Origin: Thiobacillus sp. 63-78
GTDB lineage: Bacteria > Pseudomonadota > Gammaproteobacteria > Burkholderiales > Thiobacillaceae
DNA length: 64,000 nt
Direction of reading: 5' to 3'
Assembly: GCA_001899765.1 (NCBI GenBank)
Contig: MKWM01000014.1
Location: 1 to 64,000 of the forward strand
Positions within the stretch are counted from its first letter, which is position 1. Every line of letters begins with the position of its first letter. A program made the translations under genes and the position numbers. Below are positions 17,549 through 26,072 of this stretch, in pieces. The notes beneath the pieces are model-generated. The model was not told where the DNA came from, made no database searches, and worked only from the letters and a program-made list of their open reading frames with translations.

Positions 17549-18508
17549 TCAATGCACTGCGCCCAGCGCATGCCGCAACGCATTCGACAGATCCTCGGCG
17601 ACGAATTTCGCGACATAGGCATCCGCGCCGACCTTCCTGACGTGCGCCTCGTTGGTCGAGCCGGTCAGCGAGGAGTGGATGACCACGGGGATGGTGCTGA
17701 AGCGCGGGTCCTGCTTGATGTTGCGGGTCAGGGTGAAGCCGTCCATCTCGGGCATTTCCAGGTCGGTCAGCACCAGGGCGACCCGGTCATGCGCGGCATG
17801 CCCCTCGCTCTCTGCCCTGGCCGCAAGGCTCTGCAACTGGTCCCAGGCTTCCTTGCCGGTCTTGCACATGATGTAGGGCAGCCCCATGGCCTCGAGCCCC
17901 TGCTCGATCATGGTCCGCGCGATCAGCGAGTCGTCGGCGGCCAGGATGACGCTGCCGGGCTTGAGCTCGACATGCGGGCCGATATTGTCGGGGTTGATGT
18001 CCGGTTCGGTCGGCGGCATCACCTGGCGCAGGATCGTTTCGACGTCGAGCACCTGGGCCAGACGATCGCTGTTGTCGCCGTCCAGGCGGGCGATGCTGGT
18101 GACCATGCCGCTGGCGCCATTGCCTTCGGCAGACAGCACCTGACGCCAGTCGAGCCGTACGATGTCCTCGACCGATTCGACGGCAAAAGCCTGCGTGCTG
18201 CGGGCGTATTCGGTGATCAGCAGGATGTTGAGGCCTGTTTTCGGGGTACAGCCCGCCACCGCCGGCAGGTCGATGACCGGCAGGATCTGACCGCGCAGAT
18301 CGACCACGCCCATCATGTGGGGCGGCGATCCGGCGACGGCCGTGATGGTCGACATGGGCAGGATTTCGCGGATCTTGAACACATTGATGCCGAACAGCTC
18401 GCTGCGGTCGAGACCGGGGTCTCCGCCGAGACGGAACAGCAGCAGTTCCAGTTTGTTGGAACTGGTCAGATTGGTCCGTTCGTCGATTTCCTGCTGGATG
18501 GTTTGCAT
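17549..18508 (-). CDS. cheV: CheV, CheW-receiver chemotaxis coupling protein
   Basis: CheV couples receptors to CheA and can be phosphorylated itself. The 319-residue protein has an N-terminal CheW domain (about residues 15-165, FGINVFKIREIL and VVDLRGQILPVIDLP) and a C-terminal receiver (about 187-315) with phospho-acceptor Asp in LVLTDLEMPEMDG and the switch Lys in AYVAKF. It is the last gene of the - strand run that includes ycgR and fliKSTD. The heptad repeat array directly follows its stop. Confidence 0.93.
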   Translation of the reverse strand: MQTIQQEIDERTNLTSSNKLELLLFRLGGDPGLDRSELFGINVFKIREILPMSTITAVAGSPPHMMGVVDLRGQILPVIDLPAVAGCTPKTGLNILLITEYARSTQAFAVESVEDIVRLDWRQVLSAEGNGASGMVTSIARLDGDNSDRLAQVLDVETILRQVMPPTEPDINPDNIGPHVELKPGSVILAADDSLIARTMIEQGLEAMGLPYIMCKTGKEAWDQLQSLAARAESEGHAAHDRVALVLTDLEMPEMDGFTLTRNIKQDPRFSTIPVVIHSSLTGSTNEAHVRKVGADAYVAKFVAEDLSNALRHALGAVH

Positions 18509-18554
18509 GGCGGTGGCTCTCCTTGAAGCCTGTTATCGGCAGATTCCAGCCGGT

Positions 18555-19322
18555 CTATAGGCTGTTGCGCCGTGCACGCTCGATGTCCATGACGAAGCGC
18601 TGCAGCTTGGCCGCCATGTCGTTGGGCAAATCAATGAAGCGGCAGCCCAGGCGCGTCTGGAAGGCGCCGTTCTGCAGGCGTATCTGGGCCGAATTACGCA
18701 CTTCGAGCGTGGTCACGATGGCTTCCGTCTCGGGCAGCAGCAGCCGGCAATCGGGCAGGAGGCGACCGGCCGCATTGCCGAGGCGTCCGCTGATATCGGC
18801 CAGCGCCACGCCGCCGCAGCCGATATCCACGATGTGGGCGGAAATCGGCTCGTTTTCCCCGGTCGTGAGGGGAGGGACGAGACAGCGCACCGGATTGGCG
18901 ATGGGCATCGGCACTCTGAAATGCTCGCGCCGCTGCAGGCGGATGATCGAGTGCGGCAGCGCGATGCGCAGCGCCGGCAGCTTCTCGTATTCGCACAGGG
19001 TCACCGGGCCGGTCGCAAAGGTGATGGATACGCCGTCGAGCTGAGTGACGAACTCCGCACCCTTGCCTGACAGCAACTCGTGATTGAGCGCGTCGCCGCG
19101 CGCGCTGTCGAGGATCAGGGTGTTGCTGGATTCATTTACCTTGAGCACCGAGGTGACGACGATCTGCCGGCTGCCGGGGAGATCGAGATTGACCAGCAGC
19201 TTGCGCTTCTGGATCGCCCGCAGCAGGAAAAGTATTTCAGTGCGCGAATGCAGGGTGAACCGTGCAAGCTGGCCGTCGTGGTCGGGGGAATGCGGGTCGT
19301 GTTGTACGGATGGAGACGCCAT
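18555..19322 (-). CDS. ycgR: YcgR-type flagellar brake, PilZ c-di-GMP receptor
   Basis: YcgR binds c-di-GMP and slows the flagellar motor through the switch or stator. The product (255 aa from the ATG at 19322; a TTG at 19331 is possible) has the N-terminal YcgR-like barrel (ILFLLRAIQKRKLLVNLDLPG). The PilZ domain begins at about residue 125 with the arginine-rich c-di-GMP motif RLQRREHFRVPMP. The second PilZ motif reads DIGCGGVAL, so the usual Ser of DxSxxG is Gly. A diguanylate cyclase is encoded nearby at 24293-25876. Confidence 0.88.
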   Translation of the reverse strand: MASPSVQHDPHSPDHDGQLARFTLHSRTEILFLLRAIQKRKLLVNLDLPGSRQIVVTSVLKVNESSNTLILDSARGDALNHELLSGKGAEFVTQLDGVSITFATGPVTLCEYEKLPALRIALPHSIIRLQRREHFRVPMPIANPVRCLVPPLTTGENEPISAHIVDIGCGGVALADISGRLGNAAGRLLPDCRLLLPETEAIVTTLEVRNSAQIRLQNGAFQTRLGCRFIDLPNDMAAKLQRFVMDIERARRNSL

Positions 19323-19327
19323 GCGGA

Positions 19328-19621
19328 TCAAGTGTGGTGAGGAGGCAATGCCTGTCTATCGGATTCTTCCATATGGTAGAGCCAGGCCAGCAGCTCGGCC
19401 ACCACAATGTAGAGCTGCGGCGGAATGCGGCTGTCGAGGTCGATCTGCATCAGCAGCGCAAGCAGTTCGCGCGATTCGTGGACGTATACGCCCGACGCCC
19501 GCGCCTTCTCGATAATGGTATCGGCCAGCAGGCCGCGGCCCTTGGCCACCACGCGCGGGGCCGCATCGCCCGTGCGGTAGGCGAGTGCCGCCGCGGCCCG
19601 CTGCCTGTCAGGCGCCGTCAT
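19328..19621 (-). CDS. FlhB C-terminal domain homologue (FhlB-like)
   Basis: A 97-residue protein equivalent to only the cytoplasmic C-terminal part of the export switch protein FlhB: AAALAYRTGDAAPRVVAKG, ARASGVYVHESRELLALL and IPPQLYIVVAELLAWLY. It has no membrane helices and no NPTH autocleavage site. Stand-alone copies are known in proteobacteria and can replace the FlhB cleavage product in substrate switching. The ATG at 19621 makes a 14-bp overlap with the fliK-like gene upstream, which suggests functional pairing. The frame stays open upstream but that part reads like shadow sequence. Confidence 0.82.
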   Translation of the reverse strand: MTAPDRQRAAAALAYRTGDAAPRVVAKGRGLLADTIIEKARASGVYVHESRELLALLMQIDLDSRIPPQLYIVVAELLAWLYHMEESDRQALPPHHT

Positions 19622-20684
19622 CGTGTTGCACCGTGAGGCTGTGGAGGGTGCAGCCAGCCTCGGCCAGCCGTGTCGCCAACGCTTCGCGGTTTTGCTGCAG
19701 CAGGGTTTCGGCTGCGGGCCGCTCCGGCACCATCCGGATGCTGAATGCCTGGTGCGCATCGAGTTTGATGTGCACGGTCAGGTTGCCGAGTTGCGGCAGA
19801 CTCAGCTTGAGATCCGATTCCCAGCCTGTCCCGGCGTCGTGGGCGGCATCGGCGTGCGCATGATCGTGTTCGGGGTCGATGTCCTGGCGTAATTGCCACG
19901 TCAGCGTCTGGCCCGGCCACACGTCTCCGCGCCAGACGAACTGCGGGGATTCCAGCACCTGCAATTGCTGCGTCAACAGGGCATGCAAAGGGTTGAGCGG
20001 CTTCTCGCCGGCGGTTTCGGCGGTAGCGGGCAAGGCCAGCGTGTGGGCCGGGCTGGCTGTCGTGCGTGCGGTTTCCGCCGCGACGAGTCGATTCTGCGGC
20101 TCCTGCAGCAGGCCGTCCAGGCTGTCCTGGCCGACCGCCCAGTTGGCCAGGTGCGATTCATAGAACAGCCCGCTGCGGACCAGTGCGGTACGCAGCGCCA
20201 GGGCCACGACGGCCGGGTTCGTCGTCGGCTGGTCGAGCAGCGGGCCGTTCGGGGTGACCGTGGCCAGCGCCTGGCGCCCCGGTAGATGTTGCATCAGTTC
20301 GCTCAGCAGGCGTGCGGTCTGGCTCAGCTGCGGCGCGTCGTGGGCGGCAGTTTGCGGGGCGGCGAGCAGAAAGACGGGTTGCGGCATATGGCCGGCGAAG
20401 CGCAGGCGTAGCGTATCGCCCGGCGCTGTGTCGGGAGGCAGACGCATGGCGACGGTTTGCCCGTCGATCTCGACCTGGGCAATCCCCTTGTTCAGGCTCT
20501 TGACCAGGCCGGTCAGCATCTGGCCCAGAGCCAGGCGTTCGAATGCCGGGCGAGGGCTGGCCTGGTCGCGTTCGGTGGGATTCAGGACCGCCTGTACCGG
20601 CACCAGCCCGGACACGGGCCGCGGCGTGGCGTCCCGGGGGAGCGGGCCATCCATCATGCGGGCCATGAATTGAACCGGAAACAT
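19608..20684 (-). CDS. FliK-like hook-length control family protein (second copy)
   Basis: A 358-residue protein with an N-terminal domain (LGQMLTGLVKSLNKGIAQVEIDGQTVAMRLP), a variable centre, and a C-terminal Flg_hook-type domain (about residues 275-350, SLPQLGNLTVHIKLDAHQAFSIRMV). It is too diverged from the fliK at 10359-11606 to be a recent duplicate. It overlaps the FlhB C-domain gene, so the two may act together in export control. It could instead be a c-di-GMP or export accessory protein; the FliK-family label rests on the C-terminal pattern. Confidence 0.75.
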   Translation of the reverse strand: MFPVQFMARMMDGPLPRDATPRPVSGLVPVQAVLNPTERDQASPRPAFERLALGQMLTGLVKSLNKGIAQVEIDGQTVAMRLPPDTAPGDTLRLRFAGHMPQPVFLLAAPQTAAHDAPQLSQTARLLSELMQHLPGRQALATVTPNGPLLDQPTTNPAVVALALRTALVRSGLFYESHLANWAVGQDSLDGLLQEPQNRLVAAETARTTASPAHTLALPATAETAGEKPLNPLHALLTQQLQVLESPQFVWRGDVWPGQTLTWQLRQDIDPEHDHAHADAAHDAGTGWESDLKLSLPQLGNLTVHIKLDAHQAFSIRMVPERPAAETLLQQNREALATRLAEAGCTLHSLTVQHDDGA

Positions 20685-20693
20685 GAGAGGTCG

Positions 20694-21023
20694 TCAGGTA
20701 AGCCGCGCGTTGTAGGCCTTGACGCTGCGCTGACCCGCGCGCGACAGGCTCAGCCGTTGCTGCAATTCGTGCAGACGGGGCTCGGCCAGTGCGCGGATCT
20801 GGGCGTCGTTCTGCAGGATGGTGCGGATGATCGCGACCTTGGCGCGCTGTTCGTTTTCGTCCAGGCGAACCCGCTCGGTTTGCATCAGACTGCCGACACA
20901 GGCCTGGCAGCGCTGTTCCAGCACGGTCAGATCGTCCCATTCGCCCTGGCGGGCGGCATTCAGCATGCTGCCGGTCAGTTCGGAGAGCGATTCGTAGGTG
21001 GCGAGGATTTCGTGGCTGGTCAT
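20694..21023 (-). CDS. fliT: FliT, flagellar export chaperone
   Basis: FliT is a small helical chaperone for the filament cap protein FliD. The 109-residue protein is all-helical (YESLSELTGSMLNAARQGEWDDLTVLEQRC) and has the family's W-[DE]-x-[LV]-x2-LE pattern. It follows fliS by 13 bp and lies close to fliD, its substrate. Sequence conservation in FliT is weak, so context is important here. Confidence 0.85.
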   Translation of the reverse strand: MTSHEILATYESLSELTGSMLNAARQGEWDDLTVLEQRCQACVGSLMQTERVRLDENEQRAKVAIIRTILQNDAQIRALAEPRLHELQQRLSLSRAGQRSVKAYNARLT

Positions 21024-21036
21024 GAAAATCTCCGGT

Positions 21037-21471
21037 TCAGGCGGCGACGGATTGGCGGAAAGGAACAGCGGTGGACTGTTCGGTGACGCCGATCTGTTTC
21101 CAGGAGGCGTGAAGTTCGCTCAGCAGTCCCAGTACCTCTTCCAGCGGTTCGGTCTGGTTCTTGAGATGGGCGAGCATCAGCCGCTTGCTCATGTAGTCGT
21201 ACAGGGCGTCGAGCTGCATGGCGAGCTTGCCTCCCTGGCGGGTATCGAGCGCGGCGCGCAGGCCTTCCAGAATGATGGTGCTGGCTTTGGTGATGGCGGC
21301 CGATTTCCTGATCAGATCGCCTTCGTTCATGTGCCGGATCGCCATGCGTATCGAAAGTTCAGCCCCCTCATACAACATGATGATGAGCTGGTGCGGATTG
21401 GCGGCCATCACGCCGGTTTCGAGGCCGACGCTGGCGTAGGCATTGGCGGCAGCTCTGGATGGTGTGTACAC
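21037..21471 (-). CDS. fliS: FliS, flagellin export chaperone
   Basis: FliS binds the C-terminus of flagellin in the cytosol and keeps it unfolded for export. The 144-residue protein begins AANAYASVGLETGVMAANPHQLIIMLYEGAELSIRMA, the classic FliS N-terminal block, and is helical throughout. It lies 76 bp after fliD and before fliT, the usual fliDST order. Confidence 0.96.
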   Translation of the reverse strand: MYTPSRAAANAYASVGLETGVMAANPHQLIIMLYEGAELSIRMAIRHMNEGDLIRKSAAITKASTIILEGLRAALDTRQGGKLAMQLDALYDYMSKRLMLAHLKNQTEPLEEVLGLLSELHASWKQIGVTEQSTAVPFRQSVAA

Positions 21472-21547
21472 GTCTTCCTCCTGGATTATTGGTGTGAACG
21501 GCCGGCAGGGCAGCCGCAGGGCGTGGTCGGAACGATGCAGGGAGTGC

Positions 21548-22969
21548 TCATCTGGACGAGGTGCTGCTCAGTTGCTGAGTGAGATACGTGCTGGTGGAAT
21601 TCATGCGGCTCAGCAAGAGGTTCAGATTGGTATATTCGGTGGTATATCTTTTCTGCAGCGCCGCCATCCGGTTCTCCAGACGGTCGATCTCGTCGTTGCT
21701 GGTTTTGACCGAGTTGTTCAGACTTTGTGTGCGGGTGTCGATCAGCCCGCCGGGATCGAGCGTGGACTTGGCCCATGCGGCCAGCCGGGTGGTGAAGCCC
21801 GTCGGCGACGAGAACAGATTGCTTACATCGCTGAAGTTGGCCGCGATGGCGCTGTTGAGCTTGCCGCTGTCCAGGCTCAGTGAACCGTCTTTCTGGAATG
21901 CGATGCCGACCTCGGCAAGCGAGGTCAGGGTGCCGCCGCTGGCGGGGGTGTTGAAAATACCGCGCAACTGATCCTGCATGGTGCGCAAGGTGCCGTCGCC
22001 CGCGAGCGCGCCGCCCGCCGAGCCGTTGGTGCCATAGGCGGAACGGGATTTGATCTGGCTGGCCAGTGCGTTGTAGGCGTCGACGAATCCCGATGCCGCA
22101 GTGTTGATCGCCGTGGTGTCGCGCGCGACCGACAGGCTGGCGGGTGTGGCGGTGGTGTTCGTGAGCGTCAGCGTGACGCCCTGGATGGCCTCGCTCACCG
22201 TGTTGGACGCGCTGGTGATCGCGATGCCGTTGACCGTGAGGTCGGCGTTCTGCGCGGCCACGGTCTGGGTCAGATTCTGTGCGCCAGCCGGATCGTAGCC
22301 GAGCAGGCTGTCGATGGCGCCGTCGCCGCCGCTGGTGGTGATTTTCATGCTGTGGCTGACACCGGAACTGCCGGCGCTCAGCGCCAGGCGATAGGGGGTG
22401 CCCGTCCCGTCGTTGACGATGGTTGCCGTGACTCCGGCGCCGGCGGCATTGATTGCGTCGCGGATGCCTTCCAGCGTGTTGTTGGTGCTGTCGATGGTGA
22501 TGCTGGCGGTGCCGTTGCCGTTCGAGGTAAAGGCCGCGCCGCTGTATACCCCGTTGCTCAGGGTGCCGCCGCTGATGGTGCCGAAGTCGAACGTGACCGT
22601 GGTGGCGGCGCCGCTGCCGATGGCGGCGCTACTGCTGGCCTGCCCCGCGGCGACCAGGCCTTGTGCCTGCGCCAGCTTGCTCACGTTCACCGAGTAGGTG
22701 CCGGGCACCGCGGTGCTGCCGGCGGTGGCGGACAGGACGCCGGGATCGGAAGGCGTGGCGGCGAGTTTCTGCAGCGTGTTGCCCAGGTTCTGCGAGGCGG
22801 ATTGAAAGCCCGAAACCAGGCCGCTCAGCGTGCCGAAGGAAGAAATCTTGGTCTGGTAGCTGCTGATCCGGGTATTGAGCGTGTCGATCGGCCGCCGCTC
22901 GACCGCCATCAGTTGCGAGACGAGGGTGGGGACATCGAGGGCGGTCGTGGTCGACGAAGTAATGGCCAT
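21548..22969 (-). CDS. fliD: FliD, flagellar filament cap protein
   Basis: FliD forms the cap that folds flagellin at the filament tip. The 473-residue protein starts with TALDVPTLVSQLMAVERRPIDTLNTRISSYQTKISSFGTL (in part), the FliD N-terminal domain. It has a Gly/Ser/Thr-rich, fast-changing centre and ends with the helical C-terminal domain (NNSVKTSNDEIDRLENRMAALQKRYTTEYTNLN in part). flaG lies 15 bp upstream and fliS and fliT lie downstream. Confidence 0.96.
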   Translation of the reverse strand: MAITSSTTTALDVPTLVSQLMAVERRPIDTLNTRISSYQTKISSFGTLSGLVSGFQSASQNLGNTLQKLAATPSDPGVLSATAGSTAVPGTYSVNVSKLAQAQGLVAAGQASSSAAIGSGAATTVTFDFGTISGGTLSNGVYSGAAFTSNGNGTASITIDSTNNTLEGIRDAINAAGAGVTATIVNDGTGTPYRLALSAGSSGVSHSMKITTSGGDGAIDSLLGYDPAGAQNLTQTVAAQNADLTVNGIAITSASNTVSEAIQGVTLTLTNTTATPASLSVARDTTAINTAASGFVDAYNALASQIKSRSAYGTNGSAGGALAGDGTLRTMQDQLRGIFNTPASGGTLTSLAEVGIAFQKDGSLSLDSGKLNSAIAANFSDVSNLFSSPTGFTTRLAAWAKSTLDPGGLIDTRTQSLNNSVKTSNDEIDRLENRMAALQKRYTTEYTNLNLLLSRMNSTSTYLTQQLSSTSSR

Positions 22970-22984
22970 GATGAATCTCCTGAC

Positions 22985-23338
22985 TCAAGCCTTTTGTTTC
23001 AGCAGCATCCCCTGCTGGAATGCTTCGATTCCGCGCGAAATCGCCAGGGTTTCTTCGGAGGGAAATTGGCGGATCAACTGACCTGTGCTGGTGTCCACCA
23101 TCCTGACCACGACTTTCTTCGTGTCGGTGTCCACGCTGAACTCCAGATTCTGATTCGATTGCTGCATGGCTTTGTTGAGCGTTTCCACGGCGCTTTTCAG
23201 TTCTGCCGCGGAAACCTGCCGGGGAACATCGCGGGCCGGGGTGTCGGCGGCCACCTTGGGTTCGGTATGGGCGGCGCCATGGGTACGCGCGGCCGGGAGC
23301 GCGGCCTGATTCATGAGGGGGGTGTTATGGATAATCAT
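22985..23338 (-). CDS. flaG: FlaG family protein
   Basis: FlaG proteins affect filament length and often precede fliD. The 117-residue product has a disordered N-terminus and the FlaG domain LNKAMQQSNQNLEFSVDTD-TKKVVVRMVDTSTGQLIRQFPSEE (shown in parts). I chose the ATG at 23338 because AAGGAT lies 6 bases upstream. An ATG five codons earlier sits right below the fliC terminator hairpin, which would bury its ribosome site. Confidence 0.88.
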   Translation of the reverse strand: MIIHNTPLMNQAALPAARTHGAAHTEPKVAADTPARDVPRQVSAAELKSAVETLNKAMQQSNQNLEFSVDTDTKKVVVRMVDTSTGQLIRQFPSEETLAISRGIEAFQQGMLLKQKA

Positions 23339-23360
23339 CGCGATATCCTTCATGTCAAAT

Positions 23361-23385
23361 CCCCAACCGACCGCTTCGGTTGGGG
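23361..23385 (-). terminator. Hairpin between fliC and flaG
   Basis: Read on either strand, CCCCAACCGA pairs with TCGGTTGGGG (10-bp perfect stem, 5-base loop), 22 bases past the fliC stop. On the - strand only ATTT follows, so it may attenuate rather than fully stop transcription, allowing a flagellin-rich transcript with some read-through into flaG-fliD. Confidence 0.65.
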
Positions 23386-23407
23386 GTGTCTCCTATCGAT
23401 GCACTGC

Positions 23408-24124
23408 TTAACGCAGCAGGGTCAGCACGGTTTGCGGCGTCTGGTTGGCCTGCGCCAGGACCGCGGTACCGGCCTGCTGCAGGATGTTGTTCTTGGCCTG
23501 GGCAGATGTCTCGGCAGCGTAGTCGGTATCCATGACGCGGCTGTAGGAAGCCGAGTAGTTCACCGAAGCGGTCTGCAGCGTGGCCACGGCGGACGCCAGC
23601 GACGCCATGTCGGCGCCGAACTTGGCGCGGGCGGTACCGATGGCGGTCAGTTCGGTGTCGAAGGCAGCCAGGTTGGAGAAGGACGTCGCAGCGGTGAAGG
23701 TGCCGCCCGTGCCGCCGGCCGTGCCGCCGCTTTCGTCCACCGTCACGGCGGTGCTGGCGGTCACCAGGCCGGAAATACGGGTGTTTTCACTCTTCAGCGC
23801 CACCGCTTCCTGGTTGGTGATCGCGCCGGTCTGGACGTAGATTTCGCGCAGGCGCTGGGTGTTTTCAGTGATCTGGGCCAGGTAGCCGTCGGAGATCTGG
23901 GCCTTGGAAATGCCGTCGTTGGCATTGCGAATGTTCATGTTCGCGCCGCGGATCTTGGAGTCGTAGCCCGTGGCAATGCTCAGGCCGGTCGCGTCGTCCG
24001 CGGCGCTGTTGATGCGCAGGCCGGAAGACAGGCGTTGCTGGGCGGTTTGCAGGGCGATTGCCGATTTATTCAATGCGGCGCCGGCAAACAGCGCGCCGAC
24101 GTTGGTGTTGATGACTTGTGCCAT
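23408..24124 (-). CDS. fliC: Flagellin (short form)
   Basis: Flagellin is the filament subunit. The 238-residue protein has the conserved N-terminal D0/D1 helices (MAQVINTNVGALFAGAALNK, LSSGLRINSAADDATGLSIA) and the C-terminal helices (YSRVMDTDYAAETSAQAKNN and the terminal TVLTLLR). Between them is a very small Gly/Thr-rich variable region, so outer domains D2/D3 are missing. AAGGAG precedes the ATG and a sigma-28-like promoter lies about 110 bp upstream. The hairpin after the gene may limit read-through into flaG. Confidence 0.96.
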   Translation of the reverse strand: MAQVINTNVGALFAGAALNKSAIALQTAQQRLSSGLRINSAADDATGLSIATGYDSKIRGANMNIRNANDGISKAQISDGYLAQITENTQRLREIYVQTGAITNQEAVALKSENTRISGLVTASTAVTVDESGGTAGGTGGTFTAATSFSNLAAFDTELTAIGTARAKFGADMASLASAVATLQTASVNYSASYSRVMDTDYAAETSAQAKNNILQQAGTAVLAQANQTPQTVLTLLR

Positions 24125-24236
24125 GGTATTTCTCCTTAAGTGGGTCGAGGGTTCCGGCTTCTATGCCCCAAAGGGTGCTCTGGTGCCGTCAACGTTGGTT
24201 TGCCCGCTGGGGCTACATGAACCGCCGTTGTGTGAG

Positions 24237-24263
24237 GAATCGTCGGAGGCTGGAGAAAGTTAA
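24237..24263 (-). promoter_or_regulatory. Sigma-28-like promoter for fliC
   Basis: On the - strand, TTAACTTT-N11-GACGATTC gives 6 of 8 and 5 of 8 matches to the sigma-28 boxes with exact N11 spacing. The -35 is similar to the much better cheY promoter at 4839-4865. The predicted start is about 105 bases before the fliC ATG. Confidence 0.5.
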
Positions 24264-24292
24264 GGCTGGGGTTTCAAAAATCCGCACGATCG

Positions 24293-25876
24293 TCATTCCC
24301 CGCTCCTGGCAGAAGGGGCCGGAGCGAGGCAAACCCGGTTCTTGCCGTGTTGCTTGGCTTCGTACATGGCGCTGTCGGCACGGGCGATGGAGGCTTCCTG
24401 CGCTTCGCCGGGCGCGCGCTGGGCGACGCCGGCACTGAAGGTGATCAGTATTTTTTCATTGTTGGCGAGAAAGTATTTCTTGGTGAGGCTGCGCTGCAGG
24501 CGGGCGACGATGCGCGCGGCCTCGTCGAGCGGCGTGTTGGGAAGGATGATGAGGAATTCCTCGCCGCCCATGCGGGCGATATGGTCGGTGATGCGCAGTT
24601 CTTCCTTCGCCACCTTGACCAGATGGATCAGCGCCTCGTCGCCGGTCTGGTGGCCGCGCTTGTCGTTCAGCGCCTTGAAATTGTCGACGTCGAGCACGGC
24701 GATGCTGAAGGGGGTGTCGTAACGGTCGGCACGCGACGCTTCGCGTGCGAATTCGTCGTCCAGGCCGCGCCGGTTGAGGCTGCGGGTCATCGGGTCTTCG
24801 CGCACCAGCGCGCTCATCTGGGCCAGTTCGGTTTCCAGCTGCCTGATGCGGTGCTCTGCCTGCAGGGCGGCGTCGCGTTCTCCGATCAGTTTCTCATGCG
24901 CGCGCCGGGTGTCGTCCTGCGCGCTGCGCGTCTCGTCCAGCAGGGTTTCCAGGATGCGGTTCAACTCCAGCACGTCCTCGGTATTGCGGATGCGCTCGAT
25001 GTGGGTGGCAATTTTCCCCTGATATTCGTCGTTGGCCGCCACGGCGTCGCTCATGCGGCTGACGAAGGTGGTCATGGTGGCTTTCAGCGTGGCAGTGGCC
25101 TCGCGCAGGCCGTGCTTGACCATGCTCTGTTTGTAGATGACTTCCTTGAGCCGTTTTTCCGCTTCCTGCAGCGACTGGATCCGGAGCGGGCCGGCGATGA
25201 CTTCCTCCACCATGTCGAGCTGGCCGCGCAGCCAGGTGTCGTCGTCAAGCAGTTCGCCGATGTTCTCGACCAGCAGCAGCAGGATGCGTTTGAGCATTTC
25301 CTGCTGCTGCTGAAGATCGGGGGCCTGCATCTCGATGCCGACCCAGAGGGATTTCAGCCCGGACGTCACGCCGCGCAGGGCCGACGCACTGTGGGCCTCG
25401 CGCACGCTGGCGGCAAGATGCTGCGCCTTTTCGGCCAGGCGCGGGTGATGCGACAGCTGGGTGACGACACCGAATTCCAGGGTTTTGGCCAGCAGATCGC
25501 GCAGCAATACCAGGCTTTCCCCGCTGCCTCCGTTGTGTTCACCCTGCTGCTTGAGCTGCAGGGTGATCTGGCCCAGTTGCTTGCGACATTGCGTCCAGTC
25601 GCTTTTGCGAATGGCCTGATCCAGGATTTCCACGGGCGCGGCCAGTTCGGGATGATGCAGATTGAGATCCATCACGAGCCCGGTCAAGGCGCTGGCAGCC
25701 GTGGCGGCGCTGGATGCAGCAACCATCGGGGTGCCCGGAACCCCTGCGATTTCTTCATACAGCGTCTGGTAATTGTCCGGGGTGGGCGGAATTCGGCGCA
25801 TGGTCAGACGGCGCAGGGTTTCGCGCGCGACTTCAGTCGGATTGCTGGGGTTGATTTTGTCGATCGGCTCAGCCAT
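24293..25876 (-). CDS. Diguanylate cyclase (GGDEF domain)
   Basis: This 527-residue protein makes c-di-GMP from two GTP. The C-terminal GGDEF domain (about residues 355-515) has an intact active site, RMGGEEFLIILP, and an inhibitory I-site RITD exactly five residues before GGEEF, so product feedback is likely. The N-terminal part is soluble and helical; it starts with a TPDNYQTLYEEIAG segment seen in other cytosolic cyclases, followed by long coiled coil. There are no membrane helices. Its place between the two-component genes and fliC, with a YcgR brake nearby, points to control of motility. Confidence 0.92.
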   Translation of the reverse strand: MAEPIDKINPSNPTEVARETLRRLTMRRIPPTPDNYQTLYEEIAGVPGTPMVAASSAATAASALTGLVMDLNLHHPELAAPVEILDQAIRKSDWTQCRKQLGQITLQLKQQGEHNGGSGESLVLLRDLLAKTLEFGVVTQLSHHPRLAEKAQHLAASVREAHSASALRGVTSGLKSLWVGIEMQAPDLQQQQEMLKRILLLLVENIGELLDDDTWLRGQLDMVEEVIAGPLRIQSLQEAEKRLKEVIYKQSMVKHGLREATATLKATMTTFVSRMSDAVAANDEYQGKIATHIERIRNTEDVLELNRILETLLDETRSAQDDTRRAHEKLIGERDAALQAEHRIRQLETELAQMSALVREDPMTRSLNRRGLDDEFAREASRADRYDTPFSIAVLDVDNFKALNDKRGHQTGDEALIHLVKVAKEELRITDHIARMGGEEFLIILPNTPLDEAARIVARLQRSLTKKYFLANNEKILITFSAGVAQRAPGEAQEASIARADSAMYEAKQHGKNRVCLAPAPSARSGE

Positions 25877-25991
25877 GTTGGCATCCAGGCCCCGGAACGG
25901 GCGTTGACGATGCCTTGCATGGTAGGGCTGACCGCGCCAGGATGAAGTCCGGATTAAGGCGGGAAAACCCCGGTATTTCTGAAGACAGCTG

Positions 25992-26071
25992 CAAGTTTCA
26001 AGTTACAAGTTGCAAGGAAAACCTTGAAACTTGCAGCTTGTAACTTGTAACTTGCCACTTGCAACTTGAAA
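25992..26071. repeat. Second array of the 7-bp repeat with an inverted arm
   Basis: Three inverse heptads (CAAGTTT, CAAGTTA, CAAGTTG) at 25992-26012 are followed by CAAGG-AAAA-CCTTG. Seven forward heptads (CTTGAAA, CTTGCAG, CTTGTAA twice, CTTGCCA, CTTGCAA, CTTGAAA) end at 26071. The arms fold as a long hairpin with an AAAA loop. The array ends one base before the stop of the response regulator gene, the same placement as the array beside cheV. Confidence 0.88.
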
Positions 26072-26072
26072 C

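Noticed and set aside
22352-24139. Long + strand open frame (595 codons) opposite fliD-flaG-fliC
   Set aside because: Antisense to well-supported genes; Gly/Arg/Val-rich composition without recognisable motifs.
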